Assembly: GCA_029582165.1 (NCBI GenBank)
Contig: CM055893.1
Coordinates: 21,080,679-21,144,678 of the forward strand
Direction of reading: 5' to 3'
Origin: Portulaca oleracea
Lineage: Eukaryota > Streptophyta > Magnoliopsida > Caryophyllales > Portulacaceae
DNA: 64,000 nt
In this document: positions 1 to 9,943 of the stretch, piece after piece
How the letters are laid out: each line of letters begins with the position of its first letter
Numbering within the stretch: position 1 is the stretch's first letter
Notes under the pieces: generated by a model
Seen by the model: only the letters and a program-made list of their open reading frames with translations
Database searches by the model: none
What the model was told of the DNA's origin: nothing
Made by a program: the position numbers and the translations under genes

Positions 1-2
1 GA

Positions 3-673
3 ACTCCGAACTTCATCGGTGTTGGCGAACTATTGTCAGAGAAAGAGGAAATATACCGACCTGTGCTCGGTAACAGAATGGATCGCATTCTTGAAGGAGC
101 CTCGGGAGATCTTATAGTGGATCAAATGGTGGCACATTTCCGAATATGTGTCTCATGACTTCCGCAATGCCTATGTGTGTCGCCGGCTTGACACACATGA
201 CCTTTTATTTTCCGGCGCGAGTGAAGCGCCAGATGGGTCGCAAGCAGGACATCCCTGAGCTTTTGTGTGAGACTCCTGATCAATTGAAGCTTCGAGGCTC
301 GGTGATTGAGTCGTGGTTGAAATACTGGGAGAGAAGGCCAACCCTCAAAGCTCCTCCAAAGTTACACATGTCTCATATTGCCGATGCTGACTACCATGGA
401 TGGCTGATTGCTGCTATTGAATCTCGCCGCGCTGGTGAAGTGAGAATGAGACAAGCATCTACAAAGGAAAGACTAGCTCCTCGTACATCGGTAAAGGACC
501 GTCTGGGCGCGAGAGACTCGGTTTAGGATAGACTCGGTCCGAGAGTGGAGGCACGAAAACCAAGTAGGCGGGCCTATAAGCCCAAAGACAAAGAGAAAAC
601 GCTTAACGGACCTAGAGACACGGAGACTGACCACGAGACAGCTGGCGAAGTAGAGAAAGTGAAGCAAGATTAG
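3..673 (+). pseudogene. Extra ORF antisense to Tat-1, partial and broken
   Basis: Bases 3-158 are open in one frame and 146-673 in another, so the gene starts left of the window and has a frameshift near 146-158. The second part contains RQMGRKQDIPE, which resembles the plant mobile domain / DUF7745 type of protein found in plant transposons; I make this match by eye only. The C-terminus is basic and contains three imperfect 10-residue repeats (TKERLAPR, VKDRLGAR, then DRLGPR). The in-frame TAG at 524-526 sits where the repeat has Lys (AAG). After it, 48 codons stay open to a TAG at 671-673. Extra ORFs on either strand near the 3' end are known in Tat elements, some related to DNA-transposon proteins. 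The function is unknown. Confidence 0.55.
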
Positions 674-907
674 AAGATGGACGGAAATGAAGGAACTAAA
701 ACTGCTTTGCCATAATAGTCTTTTATTTAATTATGCCTTTTGAATTTTCTTATGTTACAAGCAGTGTACTTGCGTTATCAATTAATAAAGAAGAAATATT
801 GTTCGTAATTATTGTGTTCTCGCAAACTTTATTTTTCTTATATATATGAGCATTTATTGAATATACCCCAAGTGTCTGAAAATTGGTTTTTCAGTTGCTT
901 GGTCATA
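674..907. other. Spacer between the antisense ORF and integrase
   Basis: AT-rich sequence with no ORF. It would hold the 3' untranslated ends of both convergent reading frames. I see no clear polyadenylation site or polypurine tract here. Confidence 0.5.
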
Positions 908-2103
908 TTAGGCATAATATCGCTTGAGTTGATCCAAATTCGTGGGCTGAATTAAATCTTCTCCATCCATAGTAGTAAGCCGAGCTGCTCCTCCTAGCAA
1001 AATGTCCTTAATCATGTAAGGACCTTTCCAACTAGATGCAAATTTTCCCCTTGGATCTTGTATAGGTTCCTTCATCTCCTTAAGCACCAAATCACCTACT
1101 TGGAGTGAACGACTTTTCACTTTTCTATTGAAAGCACGAGTGATCCTATTTTGGTATACTTGCACATTATGTAGTGCCCTTAATCGCCTTTCGTCCATAA
1201 TCATTAACTCCTCGAACCTTGCCCTAGCCCATTCTGCTTCTGGCAACTACCTTCCGGCCACTATCCGTAACGAAGGGATTGCTACTTCAATTGGTAAAAC
1301 TGCTTCCATCCCATATACAAAAGAATACGGTGTTGCACCGATAACAGTTCGTATTGAGGTTCGGTATCCCCATAGGGCAAATACTAACTTATTCGGCCAA
1401 TCTTTGTAAGTGACAACCATTTTCTTGATGATTCCCGCTACTGTCTTGTTGGCCGCTTCCACAGCTCCGTTAGCCTGAGGTCGGTATGGCGAAGATCGGT
1501 GATGCTGGATTTTGTAAGTGGCGAGCAAAGTTTCTACTTCCTTCCGAAAATGGCTTCCATTGTCACTAATGATCTCATGAGACACTCCATATCGACATAT
1601 GATATTTTGAAGGATGAATTTGGACACTTGCTTGGATGTGAGCTTGGCAAAAGAGGCTGCCTCTACCCACTTAGTGAAGTAATCGATGGCGACCAATATG
1701 TACTCATGTCCTCCAGTTCCAGTTGGGTGTATCTTGCCAATGATGTCGATACCCCATACTGAGAACGGCCATGGAGATGTCAAAGTAGTTAGGTATGATG
1801 GGGGTTGATGCTGTAGGTTGGCATATTCTTGACATTTTGTGACACTTTCGAATGAACTCTAAGCAATCCGCCTCCATAATGGACCAAAAATAACCGACCC
1901 TTTGAATCTTTTTCGACAGCATACGTCCATTCATGTGGGGGACCACACTCTCCTCCATGTACAGTAGTCATGATCTTCCTGGCGCTCTTAGCATCGATGA
2001 ATAATAAATTGATGCCCGTAGGTGATTTCTTGTAAAGGCGATCTTGGATCAAGCAGTATTGTGCTGCTAGAGACCTAATCGCTCGTTGTCCTTGAGTATC
2101 CAT
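908..2103 (-). pseudogene. Tat-1 integrase (zinc-binding, catalytic core, C-terminal)
   Basis: The enzyme joins retrotransposon cDNA to chromosomal DNA. The N-terminal zinc-binding part (about 2,103-1,784) is broken by two apparent one-base insertions: an extra C in the CCC run near 1,936-1,940 and an extra A near 1,837. The catalytic core (1,783-1,247, 178 codons) keeps the acidic triad: Asp13 in WGIDIIG, Asp74 in ISDNGSHF and Glu109 in GAVEAAN. A single in-frame TAG at 1,247-1,249 separates it from the C-terminal part (to 908), which has the GDLVLKEM and KGPYMIKDI segments of the family. There is no chromodomain, as expected for Tat. Confidence 0.85.
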
Positions 2104-2753
2104 TCAGCTGGATATTCTCCTTTCCGAAGAAAATTGTATATGTCATGGAACCATCCCTCAGTTTCTTCCTCTTGTGCCTCCATGCTACAAACATATGCAG
2201 GTTCAGACTGTCGCTCTACTACTACCGGTAACTGAAGCGTGCCTGATGGTATCGATATCATTGAAGACAACTTGGCTAGAGCGTCATCTAACTCATTGTG
2301 ATCCCTTGAGAGGTATTGGAAGTTGATTTGCTCAAATTGATCAGCAAGTCCCAAGAGCTTCTGTTGGTATGCCATAAAACATTCATTCCGGACCTTCCAT
2401 GTATTTTTACCTTGATTAATGATGAGGCTAGAATCTCCGAAGACTTTTATGTGATGTATTCCCAAGGTTAATGCAGCTTGTAAGCCCTTGATGCATGCTT
2501 CATATTCTGTAGCATTGTTAGTAGCATCAAAGTCCAACTTCACAGACACAGGGACATATGCCCCTTCCGGAGAGATCAATAGTACTCCTACTCCGCAGCC
2601 CATTTGGTTAGAAGCTCCATCGAAATACATTTCCCATGTTATTTCATCAGTGAAGAATACATCCTCATCTGGGAATTCCAAGTGAGTGCTTAGAGGTTCC
2701 TGTAATGGCGAAGCAACTAGGAAATCTGAAACAACCCGTCCTTTGATGAATTT
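2067..2753 (-). pseudogene. Tat-1 second RNase H (archaeal type)
   Basis: RNase H degrades RNA in RNA-DNA hybrids. In the 204-codon ORF starting at 2,681 the four acidic residues are present: Asp21 (MYFDGAS), Glu61 (ATEYEA), Asp83 (FGDSSL) and Asp133 (LDDALA). The linker upstream, 2,753-2,682, is open in the same frame. The frame closes at 2,067-2,069 just where integrase should continue; the next segment is one base out of register (2,067-2,103 overlap), so a small indel lies near 2,090-2,103. Two RNase H domains in one polyprotein place the element in the Tat lineage. Confidence 0.85.
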
Positions 2754-3159
2754 CTAAGGCATGTACTGGAGATTGAACTCTGAAAACATGACCACCCATC
2801 GAGCAATGCGGTTGTTGATGGTAGGTTTGTCCATGATGAACTTGATGGGATTATTCTCAGCTATGACATATACTGTATGTGAAAACATGTAATGCCTTAA
2901 CTTCTTGGTGGCCCATACTAATGCGAGAGCCATTTTCTCTATGTCCGCGTATCGTGCTTTCATAGTCCAAGAACTTCTTGCTCAAGTAGTAGATGGCGCT
3001 CTCCTGACCTTTAACCTTTTGCAAATACTCCTTGATTTTGTCAAAGGCCGCTTGACATTGATCGTCCCATTCGATTTTGCTTCCTTTCTTTAGCTTCTTG
3101 AATAAAGGTTCACAAGTCATGATGAGGTTTGAGATGAACCTACTGATATATTGAATCAT
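2754..3159 (-). pseudogene. Tat-1 RT thumb and first RNase H, internally deleted
   Basis: The part 3,159-2,857 carries the end of RT (YISRFISNL, PLFKKLKKG) and then jumps from KIKEYLQ straight to ESAIYYLSKKF. Compared with the equivalent domain of the second Tat copy at 13.7-13.9 kb, about 30 codons at the start of RNase H are missing. A frameshift near 2,900-2,960 moves to the ORF 2,963-2,754 (LRHYMFSHTVYVI, ARWVVMFSEFNLQY). That ORF ends in a TAG at 2,754-2,756, and the same frame continues into the second RNase H. The first RNase H is therefore not functional. Confidence 0.8.
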
Positions 3160-3767
3160 CCTAGGAAGCCTCTTATCTCTTTCTCTGTCCTGGGTGCTTG
3201 CAACTCTTGGATAACCTTTATCTTTGAAGGGTCAACCTCAATGCCTCGTTGGCTAACCACATAACCCAACAGTTTCCCAGAAGTAACACCGAAGGTGCAC
3301 TTTGCTGGATTAAGCCGCATCTTGTATTTGCGAAGTCGTAGAAAGAACTTGCAAAGGTTAGGAATGTGTTCCTCCCTTGTTTTGGACTTAACAATCATGT
3401 CATCTACATAAACCTCTACCTCTATGTGCATCATGTCATGAAGTAGGGTGTTAGCGGTTCTTTGATATGTTGCTCCAGCATTCTTGATACCAAAAGGCAT
3501 AACCACATAACAATATGTTCCCCATGGTGTAGTGAATGCGGTTTTCTCCATGTCTTCTTCTGCCATTTTGATTTGATTGTAACCGGCATATCCATCCATA
3601 AAGGATAGGAGTTCATGTCCGCAAGTGTTATCCACTAATACATCGATGTGAGGTAAAGGAAAACTATTCTTGGGACTGGCTTTATTGAGGTCTCGAAAGT
3701 CTACACACATGCTCACTTTCTCATCTTTCTTGGGTACCGGGAAAATGTTAGCAATCCATTCAGGATA
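3156..3767 (-). pseudogene. Tat-1 reverse transcriptase, palm and fingers
   Basis: RNA-dependent DNA polymerase core. From 3,767 the frame reads NIFPVPKKDEK and then the 186-codon ORF beginning at 3,716. It has VDFRDLNKASPK, FMDGYAGYNQI (first catalytic Asp) and the YVDD box at residues 103-106 of that ORF. The catalytic residues are intact. It ends in GFLG followed by TGA at 3,156-3,158; the thumb continues in another frame, so an indel lies near 3,156-3,162. An in-frame TAA at 3,768-3,770 cuts it from the upstream part. Confidence 0.9.
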
Positions 3768-5405
3768 TTAGACTGCTTTGATAAATTTGGCGTTAAGCTG
3801 CTTGATCACTTCTTCCTCAATCTTCTTAGCCCATTCAGGCTTGATCCTCCTTGCCTTTTGTCGAACCGGCTTTGCGTTAGGAAGCAAAGGTATGGTGTGC
3901 TCCGCAATTTCCCTGTCAATCCCAGGCATGTCCTCGTAGGACCATGCGAAAATGTCCACAAACTCCTTGAGAAGCGCCGTAGATGCTACCCGTTCTTCCG
4001 CTGTGAGTGAACTACCTAACTTTAACTCTAGAGGTTGCTCTTCTGTGCCCACGTTTACGGTGATGGTGTCTTCCAACACCGCCATTTTATGCTCATGTTC
4101 ATTAAAAAATTCTTTTAAGGGTTCATTAAATTCCAGATTATTATTGGCGCAGCAGTTCAGGGGAGAGGGGAAAGAAGAATCAGAGTAAGCAGAAATGTTC
4201 ATCTTATTGAATGCAGAAAGGAATACATCGCCAGCAGACTCGAGACCACACTCACTTGACTCTAAACCCTTAAGACCTGACTCTATGTCATTAGGAACAA
4301 ACTCTCCTATAGATAAAGCAAAATTATTCTCCTCACCATCGACCCACGAGACCGCCTTAACTTCTCCGTCTTCAGTAATCATGAGATTTGGGTCAAAACT
4401 TGGGTTGGACAAAGCAGCAATAACAACATCAGCTTCAGACTTCTCTTGGATAGCTTCTTGTCCAAACAACATGCCAAAAATGTTGCTCCCAGCAAGATGA
4501 GTCCATTCTAATGGAGGCTGTTTGTCCCGAGCGGGAACAAAGACAGTAGCCATGTTAATGGAGCAATCATTGAAGACTTCCAATCCAGCTACTTGAATTC
4601 CCTTGTTCTTCAGGTAAAAGGGCTCAGGGAAGCCATAGTAGGGGAAGTCATCGCCTTCCCTAACAAATTGCCCGTTCAAGGTAAGTGGATAGGGCTTTAT
4701 CTGGAATAAAATGAGAGGATTGTCCATCCTCTTTTGTTCAACGATAGCCACCTTTGCGAGCCTAACCTCGTTCTCAATTGGCTTGTAGCCTAAGATAAAT
4801 CTTCCCTGTTGCTTGAAGGTCTTGAATACAGGCGGAATTTTGTTCTTCGGATTCTTGCCCAGTGGCATTCCAGGGAAATATCCTTGTTTCTTGAGCATAA
4901 CATGTACCTTGGAATTTGAGTAGGGATCGAAGTCAAAAGGTGCTTCATCCTTGCTCATCATCGCCATAAGCTCAAAATTGTGGAGTTCTTCGTCCATTGA
5001 GTTATGCTCCACTTCAAGAGTTGACTGTTTAGGAGTGAAAACAACATTGATAGATTCTCCCGAGATGGTGATTACTTGACCTTGAACCAGTATTTTCACC
5101 TTTTGATGTAGAGTGGATGCTATAGCGTTACACTCGTAAAGCCATGGCCTCCCTAATAGCAAATTGAAAGAGGCTGGAATGTCTAGCACCACAAATTCCA
5201 CATTCTGAGTGATGCTGCTAGTAGTAATGGGCAACACTATAGATCCGACTTATCTCCAAGGTGAATTGTCATATGCCCTTAGTTGCAAACCATTCTGAGC
5301 CAAGTGTTGTTGTTGAACCCCTAATTTTTGTGCTGTCCTCCAAGGGCACACATTTACAGCTGAACCATTGTTAACCAGAACTAGTGGGATAGTTTTGTTG
5401 GAGCA
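3768..5405 (-). pseudogene. Tat-1 protease and long linker to RT
   Basis: The frame continues from gag. The protease active-site segment reads VLVNNGSAVNVCP near 5,395-5,355; plant Tat proteases normally have Asp where this copy has the first Asn, so the catalytic residue appears lost by a G-to-A change. An in-frame TAA at 5,250-5,252 follows. The ORF 5,237-3,768 (489 codons) holds the end of protease (FNLLLGRPWLYE), a long linker of unknown role rich in acidic residues, and the start of RT (EEVIKQLNAKFIKAV) up to the TAA at 3,768. Residues such as FAWSYEDMPGID are typical of the RT entry region. Confidence 0.82.
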
Positions 5406-6908
5406 TTACACTATAAGATACAAGGCTTTGTTGTGAGATGCTCCTCCTTGAGGAAGATCTTCAATCCCAAAAGTAATCATCTCCTGTTGGGTAGTAACAT
5501 GAGCCACCAATGACTCAGGAGTCATCGTAGGAGATACCGTGAGTGCTGTAAGGGCATCCAAGATCTTTTGTCTATGAGCATGCAACGTGCAAATGAGTTG
5601 CCATGTGGTGACCTCCGCCCTTGTCTTTTTAAGTTGAGAAAGAAGAGGATCTTCAAGGGAGACCTGATTGTCATTGCCGACCGTTGGTGTTGGGTTAGGA
5701 ACAACCACTGGGGTGGTGGTGTTCCTATGGTTGTGGCGGTCAGACCTAGTAAGAAATGCCACATCATCTAGTTCATCTTTCTCCATCCATTCTGTCTCAG
5801 AATGCTCATGCTGATCATCTTCATTACTGTCCCAAATCCCATGGATGAAAAGACCTTCAGGAAAACCAACTACTTCGGGGATAAGTTGGCCTGTTTCTAC
5901 AATCAAAGCAGAGGGATCGAAGCTGAAATCCCCATAGGAAATAGCATTTGCATGCTCAGGCATAGGATTACTTTGATTGTTCGGTTTCTTGGCAGCTTTT
6001 GGAATTGGTAATGTCCCTGCCCTAATTATATCTTTTATTTTGTTCCTGAGAGTCCAGCATTTCTCAGTGTCATGCCCTCGACAACGGTGATAGCGGCAAA
6101 ATTGGTTGGCATCCCAGTTTCTGCCTTTGATTTTTGGCTCTTCTTTCGGTAAGGGCAAAACCAAGATACCTTTCTTGACCAGACGGTCGAGAGCCTGAGA
6201 GTAAGAGACATCCAATGGAGTATAGGTCTCGTACTTCGGTACATAAGGCCCCTTACGCTGGATAGAGTTAATCTCCATAATCATAGAAGGGTGGCTAGCC
6301 GCATTAGTGGCCCTCCTGTTGGAGCTGGACCCTTTCCATCCAGGCGAAGCGGTCTTATCATGGTGCATCGCCTCTAGTTGGACACAGATGTCCTTCAAGT
6401 AATCAAAGTCTTTAACGACACGGTACCCCAAATGTTTGTTTAGACTGCTCTTGAGTCCTTGCTTAAAGGTAGATAACTGCAAGCGGAGAGGAATTGTCTC
6501 ATTGATGTGGGACAACTTTGTATGCCATCTTTCAAAGTAATCCATAAAGGACTCATCTTCTCGTTGCTTTAAGGCGGTTAGGTCATCCGCCGTAGCTTGC
6601 TTCTTCTGGATACGGGTGTAATGGTAGATAAAAGCTTTGAACTGTTCACTCCAGTTGGCTTTGATTTGAGGTGGTAGTGCATGATACCGTACCTTTGCTT
6701 TTCCATCTAGGGTTGATGGGAAGACGGTAGAGTATAGGTCCACATCAATTCGGTTTAATGGTGCCAGCCTCATGAACTCCTCAACGTGATGAATAGGGTT
6801 CTCAGAAGGTTTGAACCTAATATTTGGCACTTCAATTTTGTCAGCTATCTTCAGAGTTGGGTGAACAGGCAATGGAACCTCCAGGTACTTGTCAGCAAAA
6901 GCTGGCAT
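5406..6908 (-). pseudogene. Tat-1 gag (capsid and nucleocapsid)
   Basis: Structural protein that forms the virus-like particle and binds RNA. It is 500 codons from an ATG at 6,908. The capsid-like retrotransposon gag region lies at about residues 60-185 (GKAKVRYHALPP, DESFMDYFERWHTKL). A Tat-style zinc-knuckle variant, CRYHRCRGHDTEKC, lies at residues 271-284. The ORF itself is uninterrupted and ends in TAA at 5,406-5,408; in this lineage gag and pol share one frame, and the frame goes on in protease, so this stop may be a mutation or a natural boundary. This is the best preserved part of Tat-1. Confidence 0.87.
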
Positions 6909-7402
6909 AGATGCGAGTCATAATTAATTTATAGGTTTCATCAACAAATCCAATATGGTTGGGCCTAACAACGGGCCGACCATAAATGCGGTGGACTCAT
7001 TAATTAAATTGACAAATTAATTTCCTCGAGCTTAGTGACTATTATGCAATCTAAAACGCTATCCATTAACTTTGTTGGACTTTTTAATTAATCAATTTTT
7101 TGGACCTTTGTTAGGAGAATTTTGTAAAGGGCCATATAATATCATCAAAGGTGAGTCGATTTTTATTTATCAATTAAAATAATCACCCTTCAAGCATAAA
7201 TGAGCCCTTCGACTTGGGCTAACCATGATGCCTTTTGGGTTAATTATTCTAATTAATAAATAATTATTTTCTCAACCCAATGAATCTTATATGGACTAGA
7301 ACAAATTCTCTAAACTAGGGTCGACTCTAAAACAAAAGGAAAAAGGAAGGGGGTAGCACATAGCACATAGCACATAGCATACACATGAGGGGATACCCTA
7401 AA
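6909..7402 (-). other. Tat-1 leader upstream of gag
   Basis: AT-rich non-coding DNA (many AATTAATT stretches) with no ORF of note. A small tandem repeat (TAGCACA)n lies at 7,354-7,379. I cannot recognise a primer-binding site or LTR of Tat-1. The stretch ends where a family A LTR begins at 7,403. Confidence 0.45.
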
Positions 7403-8570
7403 TGATGTATATTTGATAGCCATATACATCAAGGTCATCAAGGGAGACATCAAATACACACCAAAAGAGCCAAATACGTGATTACATGGAAAAGGAGCCC
7501 TATTCACTCATGTCTCTTACACAAATGAATGGCTTCAACAAGGGCAATTCGGTCATTTGCTCCATATCTCAAGAACCATAAAGCTTTTGAGAAAGTCATC
7601 CTATAATCAAAGATAGACCATTCAAATAGCTTTCCAATGGTTTTTGAATCTTGGAATTTGGAGAAGAAACGAGCAAGTTATTCAAGTTTTAATATAGCTT
7701 AGTTCATTTTGATTCTTTATGATGTCATACTTGTATTAGATAATGTAAGCTAGAAATCCCTTGTATTCTTGAAATAGGCACGCCTAGGGGGTCCTCTTCT
7801 ACTATAAATAGACCCCTTGGGAGGCCCTTGTAATCATTCATTAAATATATCAAATACAAAATCAAACACACATGGTGTTGTTTTCTCTCTAGCTTTTGTG
7901 CTAGTTTTCGATTCTCTTGAGGGAGTTTCGTCCTATCCCTACTTCTAGCCTTGGGTTGGCATCCCTTGGTGGTGAAAGGTAGAATTGAAGAGTTCCTTGG
8001 GGTGGTGTGCCTATATCCTCATTGGAGTCTTCAAAGCCAATATCATTCATCATTTGTTCATAATTCAAATCGTGAGTTTCTTTCTAGTTTTCATTTGATC
8101 TTGTTTTTGTTTCTTCACTGTTTCAATCTAAAGATCATTCACATATCATTCTAACATCCAAGAAACTTACATTCCATTCATTCCCACATTAATTCCATTC
8201 ATTCCATTCGCTCATTCCATTCGTTTATCCATCCCTTCATTCATTCATTCATTCATTCATTCATTCATTCATTCATTCATTCATTCATTCATTCATTCAT
8301 TCATTCATTCATTCATTCATTCATTCATTCATTCATTCATTCATTCATTCATTCATTCATTCATTCATTCATTCATTCATTCATTCAATCTTAAAGAACC
8401 ACTTAAAGATCCTAATCTTTTGTATAATTTGATCATCCTTGATCCTATTATACATCATTTCATTCAATTTGGTTGATCTTTAAGAACTTTGAGAAGCAAA
8501 ATTCTTATCTTGGTTTTTAAAGATCTTGTTTCCAAGTATAATGAGATTCCATTGATCCCATTATACATCA
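7403..8570 (+). repeat. Family A LTR, left (long, microsatellite-bearing)
   Basis: Starts TGATGTATATTTGATAGCC and ends ATTATACATCA, then AAAT and the primer-binding site. A TATA box (TATAAATAG) is at 7,803-7,811 after CACGCCTAGGGGGTCCT, a layout shared with the minus-strand family A LTRs. At 1,168 bp it is longer than its partner (846 bp), mostly through expansion of an ATTC repeat. Confidence 0.85.
8236..8387. repeat. (TTCA)n microsatellite, about 38 copies
   Basis: An uninterrupted tetranucleotide run of about 152 bp in the U5 side of the LTR. It is preceded by imperfect ATTCC-type repeats from about 8,172. The equivalent part of the second LTR (about 9,306-9,390) has only scattered ATTC units. 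Confidence 0.97.
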
Positions 8571-8697
8571 AAATTGGTATCAGAGCTTAGGAGTTTGATT
8601 CTCTTAGTTCTTGAACCATCTTTTTGCAATCTTTCCATAAAAAATTAGAGAGTTGGTGCTCAAAGTTTGAGGACAAACTTTTTCAACCGGGGGAGTA
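8571..8697 (+). other. Remnant internal region with primer-binding site and purine tract
   Basis: TGGTATCAGAGC at 8,575-8,586 matches the 3' end complement of initiator tRNA-Met and would prime minus-strand DNA. About 60 bp of leader follow, then a sequence like the end of family A pol (AGTTTGAGGACAAACT) and a purine-rich tract, CCGGGGGAGTA, directly before the next LTR. Confidence 0.8.
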
Positions 8698-9543
8698 TGA
8701 TGTATATTTGATGGCCATATACATCAAGGAAGACATCAAATACTCACCTACACGGAAGAAGGGCTCAAGTCTCTTACATATCTCTCTACTTTGGAAGAAT
8801 TCTACAAGGGTACTCAAGTAATTTGTTCTTTAACTCAAGAACCATAAAGCTACCATGGAAGATGTCCTAGAGTGAATTAATCTACGTTTCAAGAGCTTTC
8901 CAATGGTTCAAGAATCTTTAAATTTGGTTGAGTATAGAGCAAGTTATCATCATTTGTAATCTAGCTTAGTTCATTTGTTTCTTTATGATGTAATCATTTG
9001 TATAGGATGATGTAAGCTAGATGGTTGTAGTTTTTTGCATATAACACGCCTAAGGGGGCCTCTACTAGTATAAATAGACACCTTAGGGTGCCTTGTACAT
9101 TCATTCAATCATATATCAAATACAAAGTAAACACATGATGTTTTCTCTCTAGCTTTGTGCTAGTCTCTTCGTTTCTCTTGAGGGAGGACGAAACTATCCC
9201 CTTCTTCTATCCAAGGTTGGCATCCTTGGTGGTGATAGGAAGGAATTGAAGGTCTCTTGAAGGTGGTGTGCCTTTATCCTCCAAGAATCTTCAACGCCAT
9301 TATCAAGCATTCATCCATTCATTCAACCATTCAAACGTCCATCTTCATCTCATCCAAAGACATCCATTCGTTCATCATTTTCATACATTTGGTAATCATC
9401 TTTCATAGTTCTTTCTATCTTTTCTATTCATTTCCACCCCATTTTTGATTCTTAAGAACTTTGAGAAGCAAGATTCTTATCTTGGTTTTTAAAGATCCTA
9501 TTTTCATGTGTAATGTGATCTTCCCTTGATCCATTATACATCA
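8698..9543 (+). repeat. Family A LTR, right
   Basis: Starts TGATGTATATTTGATGGCC and ends CCATTATACATCA. The TATA box (TATAAATAG) is near 9,070. It is followed by a primer-binding site at 9,548-9,559, so it also acts as the 5' LTR of the next internal region. Confidence 0.85.
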
Positions 9544-9943
9544 AAATTGGTATCAGAGCTTAGGAGATTGATTCTCTTAGTTCTTGATCTATCTTTTACC
9601 ATCTTTTCACCATCTTTCCATCACAAATTCATCCCCCCCCCCATCATCCCCATCTTACGTCCACCAAGAACCACAAAAAGAACCCCATAGCCCCACAAAG
9701 AACCCCCAATTCGAACACAAAATCCACCAAAACACAATTCCCTCTCGTCCTTCACCCCCCAAACCCCAAAAACCGTGAATCTTGCAATCTTTTTGCACCA
9801 AGATTGTTCAAGATTGAAGATTCAAGCACTCTCACACCTACACCTACGGAGCCCCAAGAAGATGTTCAAGCATTAAAGAAAAGAATCACCTATCTCAACG
9901 ATCAACTAAAGAGATACATGCATCTACAACATAACTACTGAGC
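9544..9943 (+). pseudogene. Family A leader and start of gag, truncated
   Basis: Primer-binding site TGGTATCAGAGC at 9,548-9,559, then a C-rich leader (a run of C near 9,635-9,644). The gag N-terminus is recognisable from KKRITYLNDQLKRYMHLQH, which matches the N-terminal coiled segment of the minus-strand family A gags. Its expected start codon appears as ATT rather than ATG (near 9,813). The frame ends in TGA at about 9,940 and gag stops there: the rest of gag and most of protease are absent, and the sequence continues as the pol of family C. Confidence 0.65.

Larger units (their letters stand above)
1..7402 (-). mobile_element. Tat-lineage Ty3/gypsy retrotransposon (Tat-1), 3' end outside window
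   Basis: Read right to left this holds gag, protease, RT, RNase H, a second (archaeal-type) RNase H and integrase. The second RNase H between the first one and integrase is the known mark of the plant Tat lineage. An ORF on the opposite strand lies beyond integrase. No LTR of this element is in the window: the left end is cut by the window, and the right side is interrupted at 7,403 by a family A LTR. The frame carries several stops and frameshifts, so the copy is dead. Confidence 0.88.
7403..9543 (+). mobile_element. LTR-127 bp-LTR mini-element of family A
   Basis: Two directly repeated family A LTRs (7,403-8,570 and 8,698-9,543) flank only 127 bp, which hold a primer-binding site at one end and a purine-rich tract at the other. 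All coding sequence is missing between them. The 5 bp before the left LTR are CTAAA. They are not repeated after the right LTR, because internal sequence with a second primer-binding site follows there. This is either an extreme deletion derivative or one unit of an LTR-internal-LTR-internal concatemer. Confidence 0.75.

Noticed and set aside
1128..1762. Plus-strand ORFs opposite Tat-1 integrase
   Set aside because: Shadows of the integrase frame; unlike the ORF at 3-673 they overlap conserved coding sequence.
9584..9778. Proline-rich ORF in the family A leader
   Set aside because: C-rich leader between primer-binding site and gag; not shared with the other leaders as an ORF.
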